The notes: a model not told the origin generated them from the sequence alone. Shown: positions 43,214 to 53,480, counted from the first letter of the stretch. The stretch is 64,000 nt of DNA from Pseudomonas sp. S35 (GCF_009866765.1 NZ_CP019431.1:5084001-5148000), one strand, 5' to 3'. Made by a program: numbers and translations.

Positions 43214-44666
43214 ACCACGACCTCCCATCCCGCGTGATCAGTGCAATGGAGCTCATCGGCCCCCAGGACCCCGCCGCATAAGGCTTGGGCGCGTCACCGG
43301 ATTTTTTCCACCCGGCGATCAACTGGTCACACCACTTCCACGCGGCTTCGATTTCATCTTTGCGAACAAACAGGTTCTGGTTGCCGCGCATCACTTCCAA
43401 CAGCAAACGCTCGTAGGCATCGGGGATGCGTGCACTGCGATAAGTGTCGGAAAAATTCAGTTGCAGCGGCCCGCTGCGCAGTTGCATGCCCTTGTCCAGG
43501 CCTTGCTCCTTGGTCATCACTCGCAAGGAAATACCTTCGTCCGGTTGCAGGCGGATGATCAGTTTGTTGCTGATCTGCAGGCGCTGCTCAGGGGCGAAGA
43601 TGTAGTGGGACGGTTCCTTGAAGTGGATAACAATCTGCGACAGCTTTTGCGGCATGCGCTTGCCGGTGCGCAGGTAGAACGGCACCCCGGCCCAACGCCA
43701 GTTACGGATATCGGCCCGCAGCGCGACGAAGGTTTCGGTGTCGCTCTGGGTGTTGGAGTTCTCTTCTTCCAGGTAACCCGGTACCGCTTTGCCAGCGCTG
43801 TAGCCGGCGATGTACTGACCGCGTACCACTTGGGTAGTCAGGCCATCCGGGCTGATCGGCGCCAGGGCCTTGAGCACCTTGACCTTCTCGTCGCGGATAC
43901 TGTCGGCAGACAGGTCGGCCGGCGGGTCCATAGCGATCAGGCACAGCAGTTGCAGCAGGTGGTTCTGGATCATGTCCCGCAGTTGGCCGGCCTTGTCGAA
44001 GTAGCCCCAGCGGCCTTCGATACCGACTTGCTCGGCCACGGTGATTTCTACGTGGGAGATGTAGTTCTGGTTCCACTGGGTTTCGAACAGGCTGTTGGCA
44101 AAACGCAGGGCGATCAGGTTCTGGACGGTCTCTTTGCCCAAGTAGTGGTCGATGCGGTAGGTGCGGTTTTCCGGGAAAAACTGCGCCACGGCGTCGTTGA
44201 CCTTGCGCGAGGACTCCAGGTCCGAGCCGATGGGCTTTTCCAGCACCACACGGGTGTTTTCCGCCAAGCCGGCCTTGGACAGGTTTTCGCAGATCGCACC
44301 GTACACCGCCGCCGGGGTGGCAAAGTAGGCGATCAGGCGTTGCTCGGTGCCAGCGATGTGGGCCAGGGCCGCGTAGTCGTCGGCATTCTTGAAGTCGACA
44401 TGCACATAGGTCAGGCGCGCCAGGAAACGCTGGGCGATGGTTTCGTCCAGTTCCTTGCCGACGTAGTTGCGCAGTTCTTTTTCGATATGGGCCAGGTGCT
44501 GTTGCTCGGTACCGGCTTCACGGGCCAGGGCCAGGATGCGCGTGTCGTCGTGCAGCAGCCCCGCGCCATCGAGTTGATAGAGGGCAGGAAATAACTTGCG
44601 CAGCGCCAGATCACCCAAGGCGCCAAACAGGGCAAAGGTGCAGGGTTCTACGGTTATCGAAGGCAT
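43200..44666 (-). CDS. zwf: Glucose-6-phosphate 1-dehydrogenase
   Basis: A 488-residue G6PDH. Cofactor-binding [20 protein letters not shown], substrate/active-site [20 protein letters not shown] (His, Lys), and [15 protein letters not shown]. It makes 6-phosphogluconolactone and NAD(P)H and is the first gene of zwf-pgl-eda. A HexR-like box lies about 70 nt upstream of the start. Confidence 0.96.
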   Translation of the reverse strand: MPSITVEPCTFALFGALGDLALRKLFPALYQLDGAGLLHDDTRILALAREAGTEQQHLAHIEKELRNYVGKELDETIAQRFLARLTYVHVDFKNADDYAALAHIAGTEQRLIAYFATPAAVYGAICENLSKAGLAENTRVVLEKPIGSDLESSRKVNDAVAQFFPENRTYRIDHYLGKETVQNLIALRFANSLFETQWNQNYISHVEITVAEQVGIEGRWGYFDKAGQLRDMIQNHLLQLLCLIAMDPPADLSADSIRDEKVKVLKALAPISPDGLTTQVVRGQYIAGYSAGKAVPGYLEEENSNTQSDTETFVALRADIRNWRWAGVPFYLRTGKRMPQKLSQIVIHFKEPSHYIFAPEQRLQISNKLIIRLQPDEGISLRVMTKEQGLDKGMQLRSGPLQLNFSDTYRSARIPDAYERLLLEVMRGNQNLFVRKDEIEAAWKWCDQLIAGWKKSGDAPKPYAAGSWGPMSSIALITRDGRSWYGDI

Positions 44667-44731
44667 GATGTTTGTTCTTTTATCAAGTTAAGCTACAAAT
44701 ACCTTTTTTCAAGGCATCACTCAAGGAAAAA

Positions 44732-44747
44732 TGTAGTAATAACCACA
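44732..44747. promoter_or_regulatory. HexR-box-like site in zwf-hexR divergent promoter
   Basis: TGTAGTAATAACCACA matches the gammaproteobacterial HexR consensus TGTARTNNNNNYTACA at all but one defined position. It lies about 65-80 nt upstream of zwf and 130 nt upstream of hexR. Confidence 0.6.
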
Positions 44748-44875
44748 ACATTTTCCCGAAATACGCATTCCGAGTGGTGGTGTTCAGCTACCCTCAGTAG
44801 GATAGGCCACCGCGAAAAGCCACTCGTCATTGGCTACCGCCCTTTATTTGCATCGTCGCCCGAAGGAAAGACTGA

Positions 44876-45745
44876 ATGGACCGCGTGCGAAATCTTCTGG
44901 AACAGATCCGGAACCGCCTCGAAGAATTGAACAAGGCCGAGAAAAAAGTCGCCGAGGTCATCCTGCTCAACCCGCAGCAGGCGACCCGCTTCTCTATCGC
45001 CGCCCTCGCCCAAGCCGCCTCGGTCAGTGAACCGACGGTCAACCGTTTCTGCCGTTCGTTCGGCGTCAGCGGCTACCCTGAACTCAAACTGCAACTGGCG
45101 CAAAGCCTGGCCAGTGGCGCGGCGTATGTCAGCCGTGCCGTGGAAGCCGATGATAACCCCGAGGCCTACACCCAGAAGATCTTTGGCAGCGCCATCGCCT
45201 CGCTGGACAGCGCCTGCCAGGCCCTGGACCCGAACCTGATCAGCAAGGCCGTAGACCTGCTGATCCAGGCGCGCCAGATCCACTTCTTCGGCCTGGGCGC
45301 CTCGGCCCCGGTGGCTATGGATGCCTTGCACAAGTTCTTCCGCTTCAACCTGTCGGTGACTGCCCACGCCGACGTGTTGATGCAGCGCATGATCGCCTCG
45401 GTGGCGCACACCGGCGAGCTGTTCGTGATCATTTCCTACACCGGGCGGACCCGTGAGCTGGTTGAAGTGGCACGCATCGCACGGGAAAACGGCGCGTCGG
45501 TGCTGGGCGTGACCGCCGAAAACTCACCCCTGGCCAAGGCCAGTACGGTGAGTTTGAACATCCCGTTGCCGGAAGACACCGACATCTACATGCCGATGAC
45601 TTCGCGGATCATTCAGTTGACGGTGCTGGACGTACTGGCCACCGGTATGACCTTGCGCCGTGGCGTGGATTTCCAGCCGCATTTGCGCAAGATCAAAGAA
45701 AGCTTGAATGACAGCCGCTACCCAGTGGGGGATGAGTTTAACTAA
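44876..45745 (+). CDS. hexR: HexR, RpiR-family repressor of central carbon genes
   Basis: A 289-residue MurR/RpiR regulator. N-terminal HTH ([20 protein letters not shown] style: [20 protein letters not shown], residues 40-62), then a SIS sugar-isomerase domain ([38 protein letters not shown]). In pseudomonads HexR represses zwf-pgl-eda and other glucose genes and is released by KDPG. Divergent from zwf. Confidence 0.94.
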   Translation: MDRVRNLLEQIRNRLEELNKAEKKVAEVILLNPQQATRFSIAALAQAASVSEPTVNRFCRSFGVSGYPELKLQLAQSLASGAAYVSRAVEADDNPEAYTQKIFGSAIASLDSACQALDPNLISKAVDLLIQARQIHFFGLGASAPVAMDALHKFFRFNLSVTAHADVLMQRMIASVAHTGELFVIISYTGRTRELVEVARIARENGASVLGVTAENSPLAKASTVSLNIPLPEDTDIYMPMTSRIIQLTVLDVLATGMTLRRGVDFQPHLRKIKESLNDSRYPVGDEFN

Positions 45746-45778
45746 GGTTTGCAGTAGGCAGGCTTACCGCGCGGGGCG

Positions 45779-46561
45779 TCACGGCAGTGCCGGCACTACA
45801 TCCAGGCGGTAGGGTTGGACGATCCGCTGGTACTCGCCGTTGTGCATCAGTTGCTCAAGGGCGTGGTTGAGCTCACGGCGCAATGCGGTGTCAGGCTTGC
45901 GCAGCGCAATCGCTACGCCATCCCCCAACAGCTCGGCCGAAACCGGGGGGCCAAGGAAGTCGAAATCCTGGCCGTCGATCGTGTCGAGCAGCGTTTCACG
46001 AATCTCCAAGGTGCCCTGCAGTGTCGCATCGATTTCGCCGGCGACCAGGCTGCGGACCAACTCCTGGTTGAGCCAGAAGCTCTTGACGATGACCCCATTG
46101 GGCGCCCACTTCGAACGGGCAAAGGCCTCACGGTTACTCCCCAGCAATACGCCGAGCCGCTTGCCCTTGAGCGATGTGGCGCTGGGCATCAGGCCCGATG
46201 CTCTGCGGGCCACGAGGCGCGTGGTAAACGGGTAGAGGATATCGGTGAACCCAGCCCAGCGCTGCCGCGCCGACGTAGGCGCAATGCCCATGATCGCGTC
46301 GACGTGCCGGGCTTCAAGGGCGCGAAAGTCTTCGACAAGCACTTGGTCGACCCACGTGCAGCGTACATTCAACTGCTCGCACAGGGCGTTGCCCAAATCG
46401 ATGTTCAAACCCACCAGTTGCCCTTGCGGGTTGCGGCTTTGAAAGGGGGGGAATTGCGCGACAACGCCAAAACGGATTTCGCCTCGGGGTTGATCATCGG
46501 CCACAACGGTAGTCGTCAAGAGCAGCAGGGCGAGCATTGAACAGATGTTTATCTGGGCCAC
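45779..46561 (-). CDS. Periplasmic amino-acid-type solute-binding protein
   Basis: A 260-residue SBP family 3-like protein with a short signal peptide (MLALLLLTTTVVADD region). EIRFGVVAQFPPFQSRNPQG, GLNIDLGNALCEQLNVRCTW, VDAIMGIAPTSARQRWAGFT (ligand-binding Arg) and GVAIALRKPDTALRRELNHA. It resembles lysine/arginine/ornithine-type binding proteins, but no permease or ATPase gene is adjacent. The preferred start is a GTG with GGA upstream; an ATG eight codons later is the alternative. Confidence 0.8.
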   Translation of the reverse strand: MAQINICSMLALLLLTTTVVADDQPRGEIRFGVVAQFPPFQSRNPQGQLVGLNIDLGNALCEQLNVRCTWVDQVLVEDFRALEARHVDAIMGIAPTSARQRWAGFTDILYPFTTRLVARRASGLMPSATSLKGKRLGVLLGSNREAFARSKWAPNGVIVKSFWLNQELVRSLVAGEIDATLQGTLEIRETLLDTIDGQDFDFLGPPVSAELLGDGVAIALRKPDTALRRELNHALEQLMHNGEYQRIVQPYRLDVVPALP

Positions 46562-46652
46562 AGAGACGTCCTTTTCCGGAAAGACTTGCTTCACCCTGCC
46601 CTGCCCCAAAAACCAGTGGGGCACAGGAGAGGCAGTGCAGCTTTCTAGAAAT

Positions 46653-46670
46653 GGTCGTAGGCCTACAACC
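46653..46670. promoter_or_regulatory. Palindrome upstream of solute-binding gene
   Basis: GGTCGTAGG-CCTACAACC, one mismatched pair in an 18-bp dyad, about 90 nt before the gene. A related GTTGTAGGC half site follows 25 bp on. Regulator unknown. Confidence 0.35.
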
Positions 46671-46726
46671 AGAAATATCAGCAGGTGTTGTAGGCAACGT
46701 CCTGCTCGACTTGCAATCTATTGCCC

Positions 46727-46960
46727 TCAGCGTTTACCCATCGAACGACGGGTACCCGGCGGGGCCATACCTGGTGACTTGGTGTGGCCGTTTTTGGCGC
46801 CGTTTTTGTACCACGGCTGAGCGGCCTGCTTGGTCCCGGCCAGTTCGCCCGGCTTGAACGGAAACTTGAACGCCGGGATCTCAGCGTTTTCAACGCCATC
46901 GGCGCTGGCTGGATCGACGATGTCGGCCGCTTCAACAGGGGGTTGTGTCGGGGAAGTCAT
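46727..46960 (-). CDS. Small hypothetical protein, 77 aa
   Basis: MTSPTQPPVEAADIVDPASA at the N-terminus is acidic and disordered; the C-terminal half (FKFPFKPGELAGTKQAAQPW, ending GTRRSMGKR) is basic and proline/glycine-rich. It has no membrane segment. Start chosen at the ATG with GAGCCCCTC (weak) upstream. No family recognised; a small, possibly nucleic-acid-binding protein at best guess. Confidence 0.55.
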   Translation of the reverse strand: MTSPTQPPVEAADIVDPASADGVENAEIPAFKFPFKPGELAGTKQAAQPWYKNGAKNGHTKSPGMAPPGTRRSMGKR

Positions 46961-47179
46961 GAGGGGCTCCGGCGCAGCTATTAGTGTAAAAGCGCGAGTA
47001 TAGCGGGGCCGGAGCCGCAAGCGGTAAGCTTCAAGCGGCCAGTTAAAAGCGCCAGCTGTCACGGCTGTCAGTTTGACGTCACGGTGCTGACCGGATCGCG
47101 CCGTTATAAAGCACAGACTCAAACCCCGACTTGCAGCTTGCAGCGTCAAACTTGCAACTGCGCCTATGGCGTCCCTCTC

Positions 47180-48346
47180 ATGCACATTCAACGAAAAACC
47201 GCCCTGATCGCAGGAGCCCTCGTGCTGATGGCGGTTGCGGCCTGGGCCCTGACCCGCCCGGCCAAGGCCAAGCTGGCCGCACCGACCGCAATCCCGGTAC
47301 GGGTGGTGAATGTTGCGCAGCAGGACATTGCGCGTTTTGTCAGCGGCATCGGTACGGTGTTGTCGTTGCACAGCGTGGTGGTTCGCCCGCAGGTCGACGG
47401 CATTCTCACCCGGTTGCTGGTCAAGGAAGGCCAGTTGGTCAAGACCGGCGACCTGCTGGCCAGCATCGACGATCGCTCAATCCGCGCCAGCCTCGACCTG
47501 GCCAAGGCGCAGTTGGGCGAGAGCCAGGCGCAGTTGCAGGTGGCGCTGGTCAATCTCAAGCGCTACCAGCAATTGAGCGTCGACGACGGCGTGTCCAAAC
47601 AGACCTATGACCAGCAACAGGCGCTGGTCAACCAGCTCAAGGCCACCGTGCAAGGCAACCAGGCGGCGATCGATTCGGCCCAGGTCCAGCTTTCCTACAC
47701 CCAGATTCGCTCACCGGTCAGTGGCCGCGTCGGTATTCGCACCGTGGATGAAGGTAATTTCCTGCGCACCAGCGATACCCAGGGCTTGTTCTCCGTGACC
47801 CAGATCGACCCGATTGCCGTCGAGTTCTCCCTGCCGCAACAAATGCTACCCACCCTGCAAGGCCTGATTGCCGCGCCTACCCAGGCCAGCGTCGACGCCT
47901 ACCTGGGCGCCGACACCGACGGCCAGACCGGCGATCTGCTCGGTGAAGGCCACTTGAGCCTGATCGATAACCAGATCAGCTCCACCACGGGCACCCTGCG
48001 CGCCAAGGCCCAATTCAACAACGCCTCGCAACGTCTGTGGCCAGGGCAACTGGTGACCATCAAGATCCAGACCGCCCTCGACAAGAATGCGCTAGTGGTG
48101 CCGCCGACCGTGGTGCAACGCGGCCTGGACTCGCATTTCGTGTATCGGGTCAACGGTGACAAAGTCGACGTGGTACCGGTGCAAGTGACCTATCAAGACA
48201 GCAACGTGAACATCATCAAGGGCGTGCAGGCCGGGGATGTGCTGGTCAGTGATGGCCAGTCGCGGCTCAAGGCCGGTGCCCAGGTGGAGGTGCTCAAGGA
48301 GCCGCCGCAGGTGATCCAGACCGTCGACGCCAAGGTGCAGCCGTGA
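47180..48346 (+). CDS. RND efflux periplasmic adaptor (membrane fusion protein)
   Basis: A 388-residue MFP with N-terminal membrane anchor (IAGALVLMAVAAWALTRPAK), lipoyl domain VVVRPQVDGILTRLLVKEGQ, a coiled-coil hairpin (ASLDLAKAQLGESQAQLQVA..DQQQALVNQLKATVQGNQAA), and the second lipoyl half SYTQIRSPVSGRVGIRTVDE. MdtA/MexA-like. Its stop overlaps the RND pump gene (GTGA). It bridges the pump to an outer-membrane channel that is not encoded here. Confidence 0.9.
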   Translation: MHIQRKTALIAGALVLMAVAAWALTRPAKAKLAAPTAIPVRVVNVAQQDIARFVSGIGTVLSLHSVVVRPQVDGILTRLLVKEGQLVKTGDLLASIDDRSIRASLDLAKAQLGESQAQLQVALVNLKRYQQLSVDDGVSKQTYDQQQALVNQLKATVQGNQAAIDSAQVQLSYTQIRSPVSGRVGIRTVDEGNFLRTSDTQGLFSVTQIDPIAVEFSLPQQMLPTLQGLIAAPTQASVDAYLGADTDGQTGDLLGEGHLSLIDNQISSTTGTLRAKAQFNNASQRLWPGQLVTIKIQTALDKNALVVPPTVVQRGLDSHFVYRVNGDKVDVVPVQVTYQDSNVNIIKGVQAGDVLVSDGQSRLKAGAQVEVLKEPPQVIQTVDAKVQP

Positions 48347-51300
48347 GCCGCTCGCCGTCGGCCTGGTGCGTCGACCACCCGGTCGCCACGTTGCTGCTGA
48401 CCTTCGCCTTGGTGCTGCTCGGGATGATTGCCTTCCCGCGCCTGGCTATCGCGCCACTGCCGGAAGCGGAATTTCCGACGATCCAGGTCACTGCGCAACT
48501 GCCCGGCGCCAGCCCCGACACCATGGCTTCGTCCGTGGCCACGCCACTGGAGGTGCAATTCAGCGCCATCCCCGGCATGACCCAGATGACCTCCAGCAGT
48601 GCCTTGGGCTCAAGCCTGTTGACCCTGCAATTCACCCTCGACAAGAGCATCGACACCGCCGCCCAGGAAGTGCAGGCGGCAATCAATACCGCATCCGGCA
48701 AGCTTCCAAGCGATATGCCCAGCCTGCCGACCTGGAGGAAGGTCAACCCGGCGGACAGCCCGGTACTGATCCTCAGCGTCAGCTCCGACAGCATGCCCAG
48801 CACCGAACTGAGCGACTACGTGGAAACCCTGCTGGCGCGGCAGATCAGCCAGATCGACGGTGTGGGCCAGATCAACATCACCGGCCAGCAACGCCCGGCG
48901 ATTCGTGTGCAGGCCTCGCCCGACAAACTCGCCGCCATCGGCCTGACCCTGGCCGATGTGCGCCTGGCGATCCAGCAATCGAGCCTGAACCTGGCCAAGG
49001 GCGCGATCTACGGCGAAAACAGCGTGTCGACCCTGTCGACCAACGACCAACTGTTTCAGGCCCAGGACTATGCCCAACTCATCGTGTCCTACAAGAACGG
49101 TGCACCGGTGCAACTGCGCGACATCGCCAACGTCATCAACGGCTCGGAAAACGCCTACGTGCAGGCCTGGTCCGGGGATACGCCCGGTGTGAACCTGGTG
49201 ATCTCGCGCCAGCCCGGCGCGAACATCGTCGAGACCGTGGACCGCATCCAGGCCGAACTGCCGCGCCTGCAAGGCATGTTGCCGGCTTCGGTGCAGGTCA
49301 GCGTGTTGACCGACCGCACCAAGACCATCCGCGCCTCCCTGCATGAAGTGGAAGTGACACTGCTGATCGCCATCTTGCTGGTGGTGGCGGTGATGGCGCT
49401 GTTCCTGCGCCAACTGTCGGCGACGCTGATTGTGTCCAGTGTGCTTGGCGTGTCGCTGGTCGCCAGTTTTGCCCTGATGTACGTGATGGGGTTCAGCCTG
49501 AACAACCTGACCTTGGTGGCGATCGTGATTGCCGTAGGCTTTGTGGTGGACGATGCCATTGTGGTGGTGGAGAACATCCACCGCCATCTGGAAGCGGGCC
49601 TCGACAAGCGCGAAGCGGCGATCAAGGGCGCGGGCGAGATTGGCTTTACGGTGGTGTCCATCAGCTTTTCGCTGGTGGCGGCGTTTATCCCGTTGCTGTT
49701 CATGGGCGGCGTGGTCGGGCGCTTGTTCAAGGAGTTTGCGCTGACGGCGACTTCGACCATCCTGATTTCGGTGGTGGTCTCGCTGACCCTGGCCCCGACC
49801 CTGGCCGCGCTGTTCATGCGCGCCCCCACTCACCCCGCCCACGGCAAACCCGGTTTCAGCGAACGCCTGCTCGCCAGCTACGCACGCAACCTGCGCCGTG
49901 CACTGGCCCACCAACGCACCATGGCAGCCCTCTTCCTGGTGACCCTGGCGCTGGCCGTGGTCGGCTACGTGTTTATCCCCAAAGGCTTCTTCCCGGTGCA
50001 GGACACGGGCTTTGTGCTCGGCACCAGCGAGGCGGCGGCGGACGTGTCGTACCCGAACATGGTTGCCAAGCATAAGGCCCTGGCCGAGATCATCAAGGAC
50101 GACCCGGCGGTGCAGGCGTTTTCCCATTCGGTCGGCGTGACCGGCAGCAACCAGACCATCGCCAACGGCCGCTTCTGGATCGCCTTGAAAGACCGCGGTG
50201 ACCGCGATGTCTCCGCCAGCCAGTTCATCGACCGCATCCGCCCGAAACTGGCCAAGGTGCCAGGTATCGTTCTCTATCTGCGCGCCGGCCAGGACATCAA
50301 CCTCAGCTCCGGTCCCAGCCGCGCCCAGTACCAATATGTGCTCAAGAGCAACGACGGCCCGACGCTCAACACCTGGACCCAGCGCCTCACCGAGAAACTG
50401 CGTGCCAACCCGGCGTTTCGCGACCTGTCCAACGACCTGCAACTGGGCGGCAGCATCACCCACATCAGCATCGACCGTCAGGCGGCCGCGCGCTTCGGCC
50501 TGACCGCCACCGATGTCGACCAGGCGCTGTACGACGCCTTCGGCCAGCGCCAGATCAACGAGTTCCAGACCGAAATCAACCAGTACCAGGTGGTGCTGGA
50601 ACTGGACAGCCGACAACGCGGCAAAGCCGAGAGCCTGAACTACTTCTACCTGCGCTCACCGCTCACCAACGAGATGGTGCCGCTGTCGGCACTGGCCAAG
50701 GTCGATCCGCCCACCGTGGGGCCATTGTCCATCAGCCATGACGGCATGTTCCCGGCGGCCAACCTGTCCTTCAACCTGGCGCCTGGCGTCGCCTTGGGCG
50801 ATGCAGTGATCATGCTCAACCAGGCCAAGAATGAAATCGGCATGCCGACCACCCTCATCGGCAATTTCCAGGGCGCGGCCCAGGCGTTCCAGAGTTCGCT
50901 GGCCAGCCAACCGTGGCTGATCCTCGCCGCGCTGGTGGCGGTCTATATCATTCTGGGCGTGCTGTATGAGAGCTTCGTGCACCCGCTGACGATCATTTCC
51001 ACCTTGCCGTCGGCCGGTTTGGGCGCGCTGATCATGCTGTGGTTGATGGGCCAGGACTTTTCGATCATGGCGCTGATCGGCCTGGTGCTGCTGATCGGCA
51101 TCGTCAAGAAGAACGGCATCCTGATGATCGACTTCGCCCTAGAGGCCCAGCGCGTGCGCGGGTTGGCGCCGCAAGAAGCGATCTACGAAGCCTGCGTGAC
51201 GCGGTTCCGGCCGATCATCATGACCACCCTCGCCGCCCTGCTCGGCGCCGTGCCGCTGATGCTCGGCAGCGGCCCCGGCGCAGAAATGCGCCAGCCGCTG

Positions 51301-51432
51301 GGGATCGCGGTGGTCGGCGGCCTGCTGGTGAGCCAGGCGCTGACGCTGTTCACCACGCCGGTCATATACTTGTACCTTGAGCGTTTTTTCCATAGACCCA
51401 AACCAGCTGCCGAGTTGGCGACCACACACTGA
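48343..51432 (+). CDS. RND-family multidrug efflux pump, inner-membrane subunit
   Basis: A 1029-residue RND (HAE1) transporter with 12 membrane helices and two large periplasmic loops. The proton-relay Asp pair is in FVVDDAIVVVENIHRHLEAG (TM4), and the conserved YVFIPKGFFPVQDTG starts the second half; the C-terminal TM11-12 include FTTPVIYLYLERFF. Closest pattern is the MdtB/MuxB type. GTG start overlapping the adaptor stop. Exports drugs or metals using the proton gradient. Confidence 0.93.
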   Translation: MSRSPSAWCVDHPVATLLLTFALVLLGMIAFPRLAIAPLPEAEFPTIQVTAQLPGASPDTMASSVATPLEVQFSAIPGMTQMTSSSALGSSLLTLQFTLDKSIDTAAQEVQAAINTASGKLPSDMPSLPTWRKVNPADSPVLILSVSSDSMPSTELSDYVETLLARQISQIDGVGQINITGQQRPAIRVQASPDKLAAIGLTLADVRLAIQQSSLNLAKGAIYGENSVSTLSTNDQLFQAQDYAQLIVSYKNGAPVQLRDIANVINGSENAYVQAWSGDTPGVNLVISRQPGANIVETVDRIQAELPRLQGMLPASVQVSVLTDRTKTIRASLHEVEVTLLIAILLVVAVMALFLRQLSATLIVSSVLGVSLVASFALMYVMGFSLNNLTLVAIVIAVGFVVDDAIVVVENIHRHLEAGLDKREAAIKGAGEIGFTVVSISFSLVAAFIPLLFMGGVVGRLFKEFALTATSTILISVVVSLTLAPTLAALFMRAPTHPAHGKPGFSERLLASYARNLRRALAHQRTMAALFLVTLALAVVGYVFIPKGFFPVQDTGFVLGTSEAAADVSYPNMVAKHKALAEIIKDDPAVQAFSHSVGVTGSNQTIANGRFWIALKDRGDRDVSASQFIDRIRPKLAKVPGIVLYLRAGQDINLSSGPSRAQYQYVLKSNDGPTLNTWTQRLTEKLRANPAFRDLSNDLQLGGSITHISIDRQAAARFGLTATDVDQALYDAFGQRQINEFQTEINQYQVVLELDSRQRGKAESLNYFYLRSPLTNEMVPLSALAKVDPPTVGPLSISHDGMFPAANLSFNLAPGVALGDAVIMLNQAKNEIGMPTTLIGNFQGAAQAFQSSLASQPWLILAALVAVYIILGVLYESFVHPLTIISTLPSAGLGALIMLWLMGQDFSIMALIGLVLLIGIVKKNGILMIDFALEAQRVRGLAPQEAIYEACVTRFRPIIMTTLAALLGAVPLMLGSGPGAEMRQPLGIAVVGGLLVSQALTLFTTPVIYLYLERFFHRPKPAAELATTH

Positions 51433-51441
51433 GGCGGGGTC

Positions 51442-52119
51442 ATGCGCGTACTGATTGTTGAAGATGAAGAAAAAACCGCCGACTACCTGCATCGCGGCCT
51501 GACGGAACAGGGCTACACCGTCGACGTGGCCCGCGAAGGCGTCGAAGGCCTGCACCTGGCGCTGGAGAACGATTACGCGGTGATTGTGCTCGACGTGATG
51601 CTGCCCGGCCTCGACGGTTTTGGCGTGCTGAGGGCCTTGCGTGCACGCAAGCAGACGCCGGTGATCATGCTCACCGCCCGCGAGCGCGTGGAAGACCGCA
51701 TTCGCGGCCTGCGCGAAGGTGCCGACGATTACCTGGGCAAACCGTTTTCGTTCCTCGAACTGGTGGCGCGCTTGCAAGCCCTGACCCGGCGCAGCGGCGG
51801 CCATGAGCCCGTGCAAGTCACCGTCGCCGACCTGTGGATCGACCTGATCAGCCGCAAGGCCAGTCGCAACGGCGTACGCCTGGACCTGACGGCCAAGGAA
51901 TTCTCGCTGCTCAGTGTGCTGGCGCGGCGCCAGGGTGAAATACTGTCCAAGACGGCCATTGCGGAGATGGTCTGGGACATCAATTTCGACAGCGACGCCA
52001 ACGTGGTCGAGGTGGCGATCAAGCGCCTGCGTGCCAAGCTCGATGGGCCGTTCGAGCACAAGCTGCTGCACACCATTCGCGGCATGGGCTACGTGCTGGA
52101 GAACCGCAGTGTCGTCTAA
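51442..52119 (+). CDS. Response regulator, OmpR/CopR type
   Basis: A 225-residue response regulator. Receiver domain with acidic pocket VEDEEKT, phospho-Asp in VIVLDVMLPGLDGF at about residue 51 and signalling Lys in ADDYLGKPF; winged-helix DNA-binding domain from LWIDLISRKASRNGVRLDLT to LHTIRGMGYVL. The heavy-metal (CopR/CzcR/IrlR) subgroup shares these features. Ten bp after the RND gene and overlapping the kinase gene, so one operon. Confidence 0.92.
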   Translation: MRVLIVEDEEKTADYLHRGLTEQGYTVDVAREGVEGLHLALENDYAVIVLDVMLPGLDGFGVLRALRARKQTPVIMLTARERVEDRIRGLREGADDYLGKPFSFLELVARLQALTRRSGGHEPVQVTVADLWIDLISRKASRNGVRLDLTAKEFSLLSVLARRQGEILSKTAIAEMVWDINFDSDANVVEVAIKRLRAKLDGPFEHKLLHTIRGMGYVLENRSVV

Positions 52120-53473
52120 CTCCATCGCCCTGCGCCTGAGCGGCATGTTCACCTTGGTGGCGCTGCTGATCTTTGTGTTGATCGGTGGCGTGCTGTACCA
52201 GCAGGTAGACCGCGGCCTGGGATTGTTGCCGGGCGCGGAATTGGATGCGCGCTACAGCGTGCTGGAGTCTTCGGTCAATCGCTTCGGCACGCCGGACCAT
52301 TGGGTCAAGATCAAGGCCAAGCTCAAGTTGTTGGGTGAAGAAGACAAGCGTATCCGCTTCTGGGTGGTCAGCAGCGACCCGAGCTACGAATACGGTGAAC
52401 CGGATGCACAGATCCGTGCGTTTGCCCAAGGCCCCACCGGCAAGCGCGACTTGCACCTGCAAGGCCATGCGTATCCGTTCAAGGTGCTGGTGAGCCAGTT
52501 CCCGGCAAAAGAGCAACGCCCGCCACTGCGCTTCATGATTGCCATCGACACCGAAAACTTCCGTGCAACCCAGCACCATCTGCTGGTGGCGCTGGTCAGC
52601 CTGGCGCTGGTCGGCGTGGTCCTGGCCGCGCTGCTGGGGTTCTGGGTGTCGCGCATTGGCCTCAAGCCGCTCGGTAAGCTCTCGGATGAGGCGCAGAAAC
52701 TCGCGCCACCCAAACTCTCCGGGCGCCTCCAACTGTCGCCGTTGCCGCCGGAACTGAGCCAGTTCGTCAACTCGTTCAACGCGACCCTCGACCGCGTGGA
52801 GCTGGCCTATTCGCGTCTTGAGTCCTTCAATGCCGACGTCGCCCACGAACTGCGCTCGCCGCTGACCAACCTGATCGGCCAGACCCAGGTGGCGCTGACC
52901 CGTGGGCGTTCGGCCGAGCATTATCTGGAAGTGCTGGAGTCCAATCTGGAGGAGCTGGAGCGCCTGCGTTCGATCATCAACGACATGCTGTTCCTCGCCA
53001 GTGCTGACCAAGGCAGCAAGGCCACCAAGCTGATCGAAAGCTCACTGGCCGACGAAGTGGCCACCACCCTCGACTACCTGGACTTCATTCTCGAAGACGC
53101 CCAAGTGCGAGTGCAGGTCCACGGCGATGCCCAGGTACAGATCGAAAAAGCCCACCTGCGCCGCGCACTGATCAACCTGCTGGGCAATGCGGTGCAGCAC
53201 ACGGCTCCCGGGCAAGTGATCGAGGTGAACATTGACGTGCTGGAGCACCAGGTGTGCATCGGCGTGACCAACCCCGGCGAAGTGATTGCCAGCGAGCACC
53301 TGCCGCGGCTGTTCGAACGCTTCTATCGGGTGGATGCGTCGCGCAGCAACAGCGGGGCGAACCACGGCCTGGGCCTGGCTATCGTCAAGGCGATCGCGCT
53401 GATGCATGGCGGTGATGTGTTCGTGCGCAGCGACAGCGCCGGCAATACCTTTGGCATCACCTTGCCCGTCTGA
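52109..53473 (+). CDS. Sensor histidine kinase, heavy-metal type
   Basis: A 454-residue kinase: TM1 (TLVALLIFVLIGGVLY), periplasmic sensor about 150 residues, TM2 (VALVSLALVGVVLAALLGFW), HAMP, H-box FNADVAHELRSPLTNLIGQT (phospho-His at about 250), N-box LRRALINLLGNAVQHTAPGQ, and G-box SGANHGLGLAIVKAIALMHG. Sensor length and layout match CopS/CzcS/IrlS kinases. The GTG start overlaps the regulator stop. It presumably detects the substrate of the upstream RND pump. Confidence 0.9.
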   Translation: MSSNSIALRLSGMFTLVALLIFVLIGGVLYQQVDRGLGLLPGAELDARYSVLESSVNRFGTPDHWVKIKAKLKLLGEEDKRIRFWVVSSDPSYEYGEPDAQIRAFAQGPTGKRDLHLQGHAYPFKVLVSQFPAKEQRPPLRFMIAIDTENFRATQHHLLVALVSLALVGVVLAALLGFWVSRIGLKPLGKLSDEAQKLAPPKLSGRLQLSPLPPELSQFVNSFNATLDRVELAYSRLESFNADVAHELRSPLTNLIGQTQVALTRGRSAEHYLEVLESNLEELERLRSIINDMLFLASADQGSKATKLIESSLADEVATTLDYLDFILEDAQVRVQVHGDAQVQIEKAHLRRALINLLGNAVQHTAPGQVIEVNIDVLEHQVCIGVTNPGEVIASEHLPRLFERFYRVDASRSNSGANHGLGLAIVKAIALMHGGDVFVRSDSAGNTFGITLPV

Positions 53474-53480
53474 TCGCACC

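Noticed and set aside
48610..50616. 668-codon minus-strand frame antisense to the RND pump
   Set aside because: Mirror of the RND gene's third-position GC bias; composition (His/Gln/Arg-rich) shows no domain.
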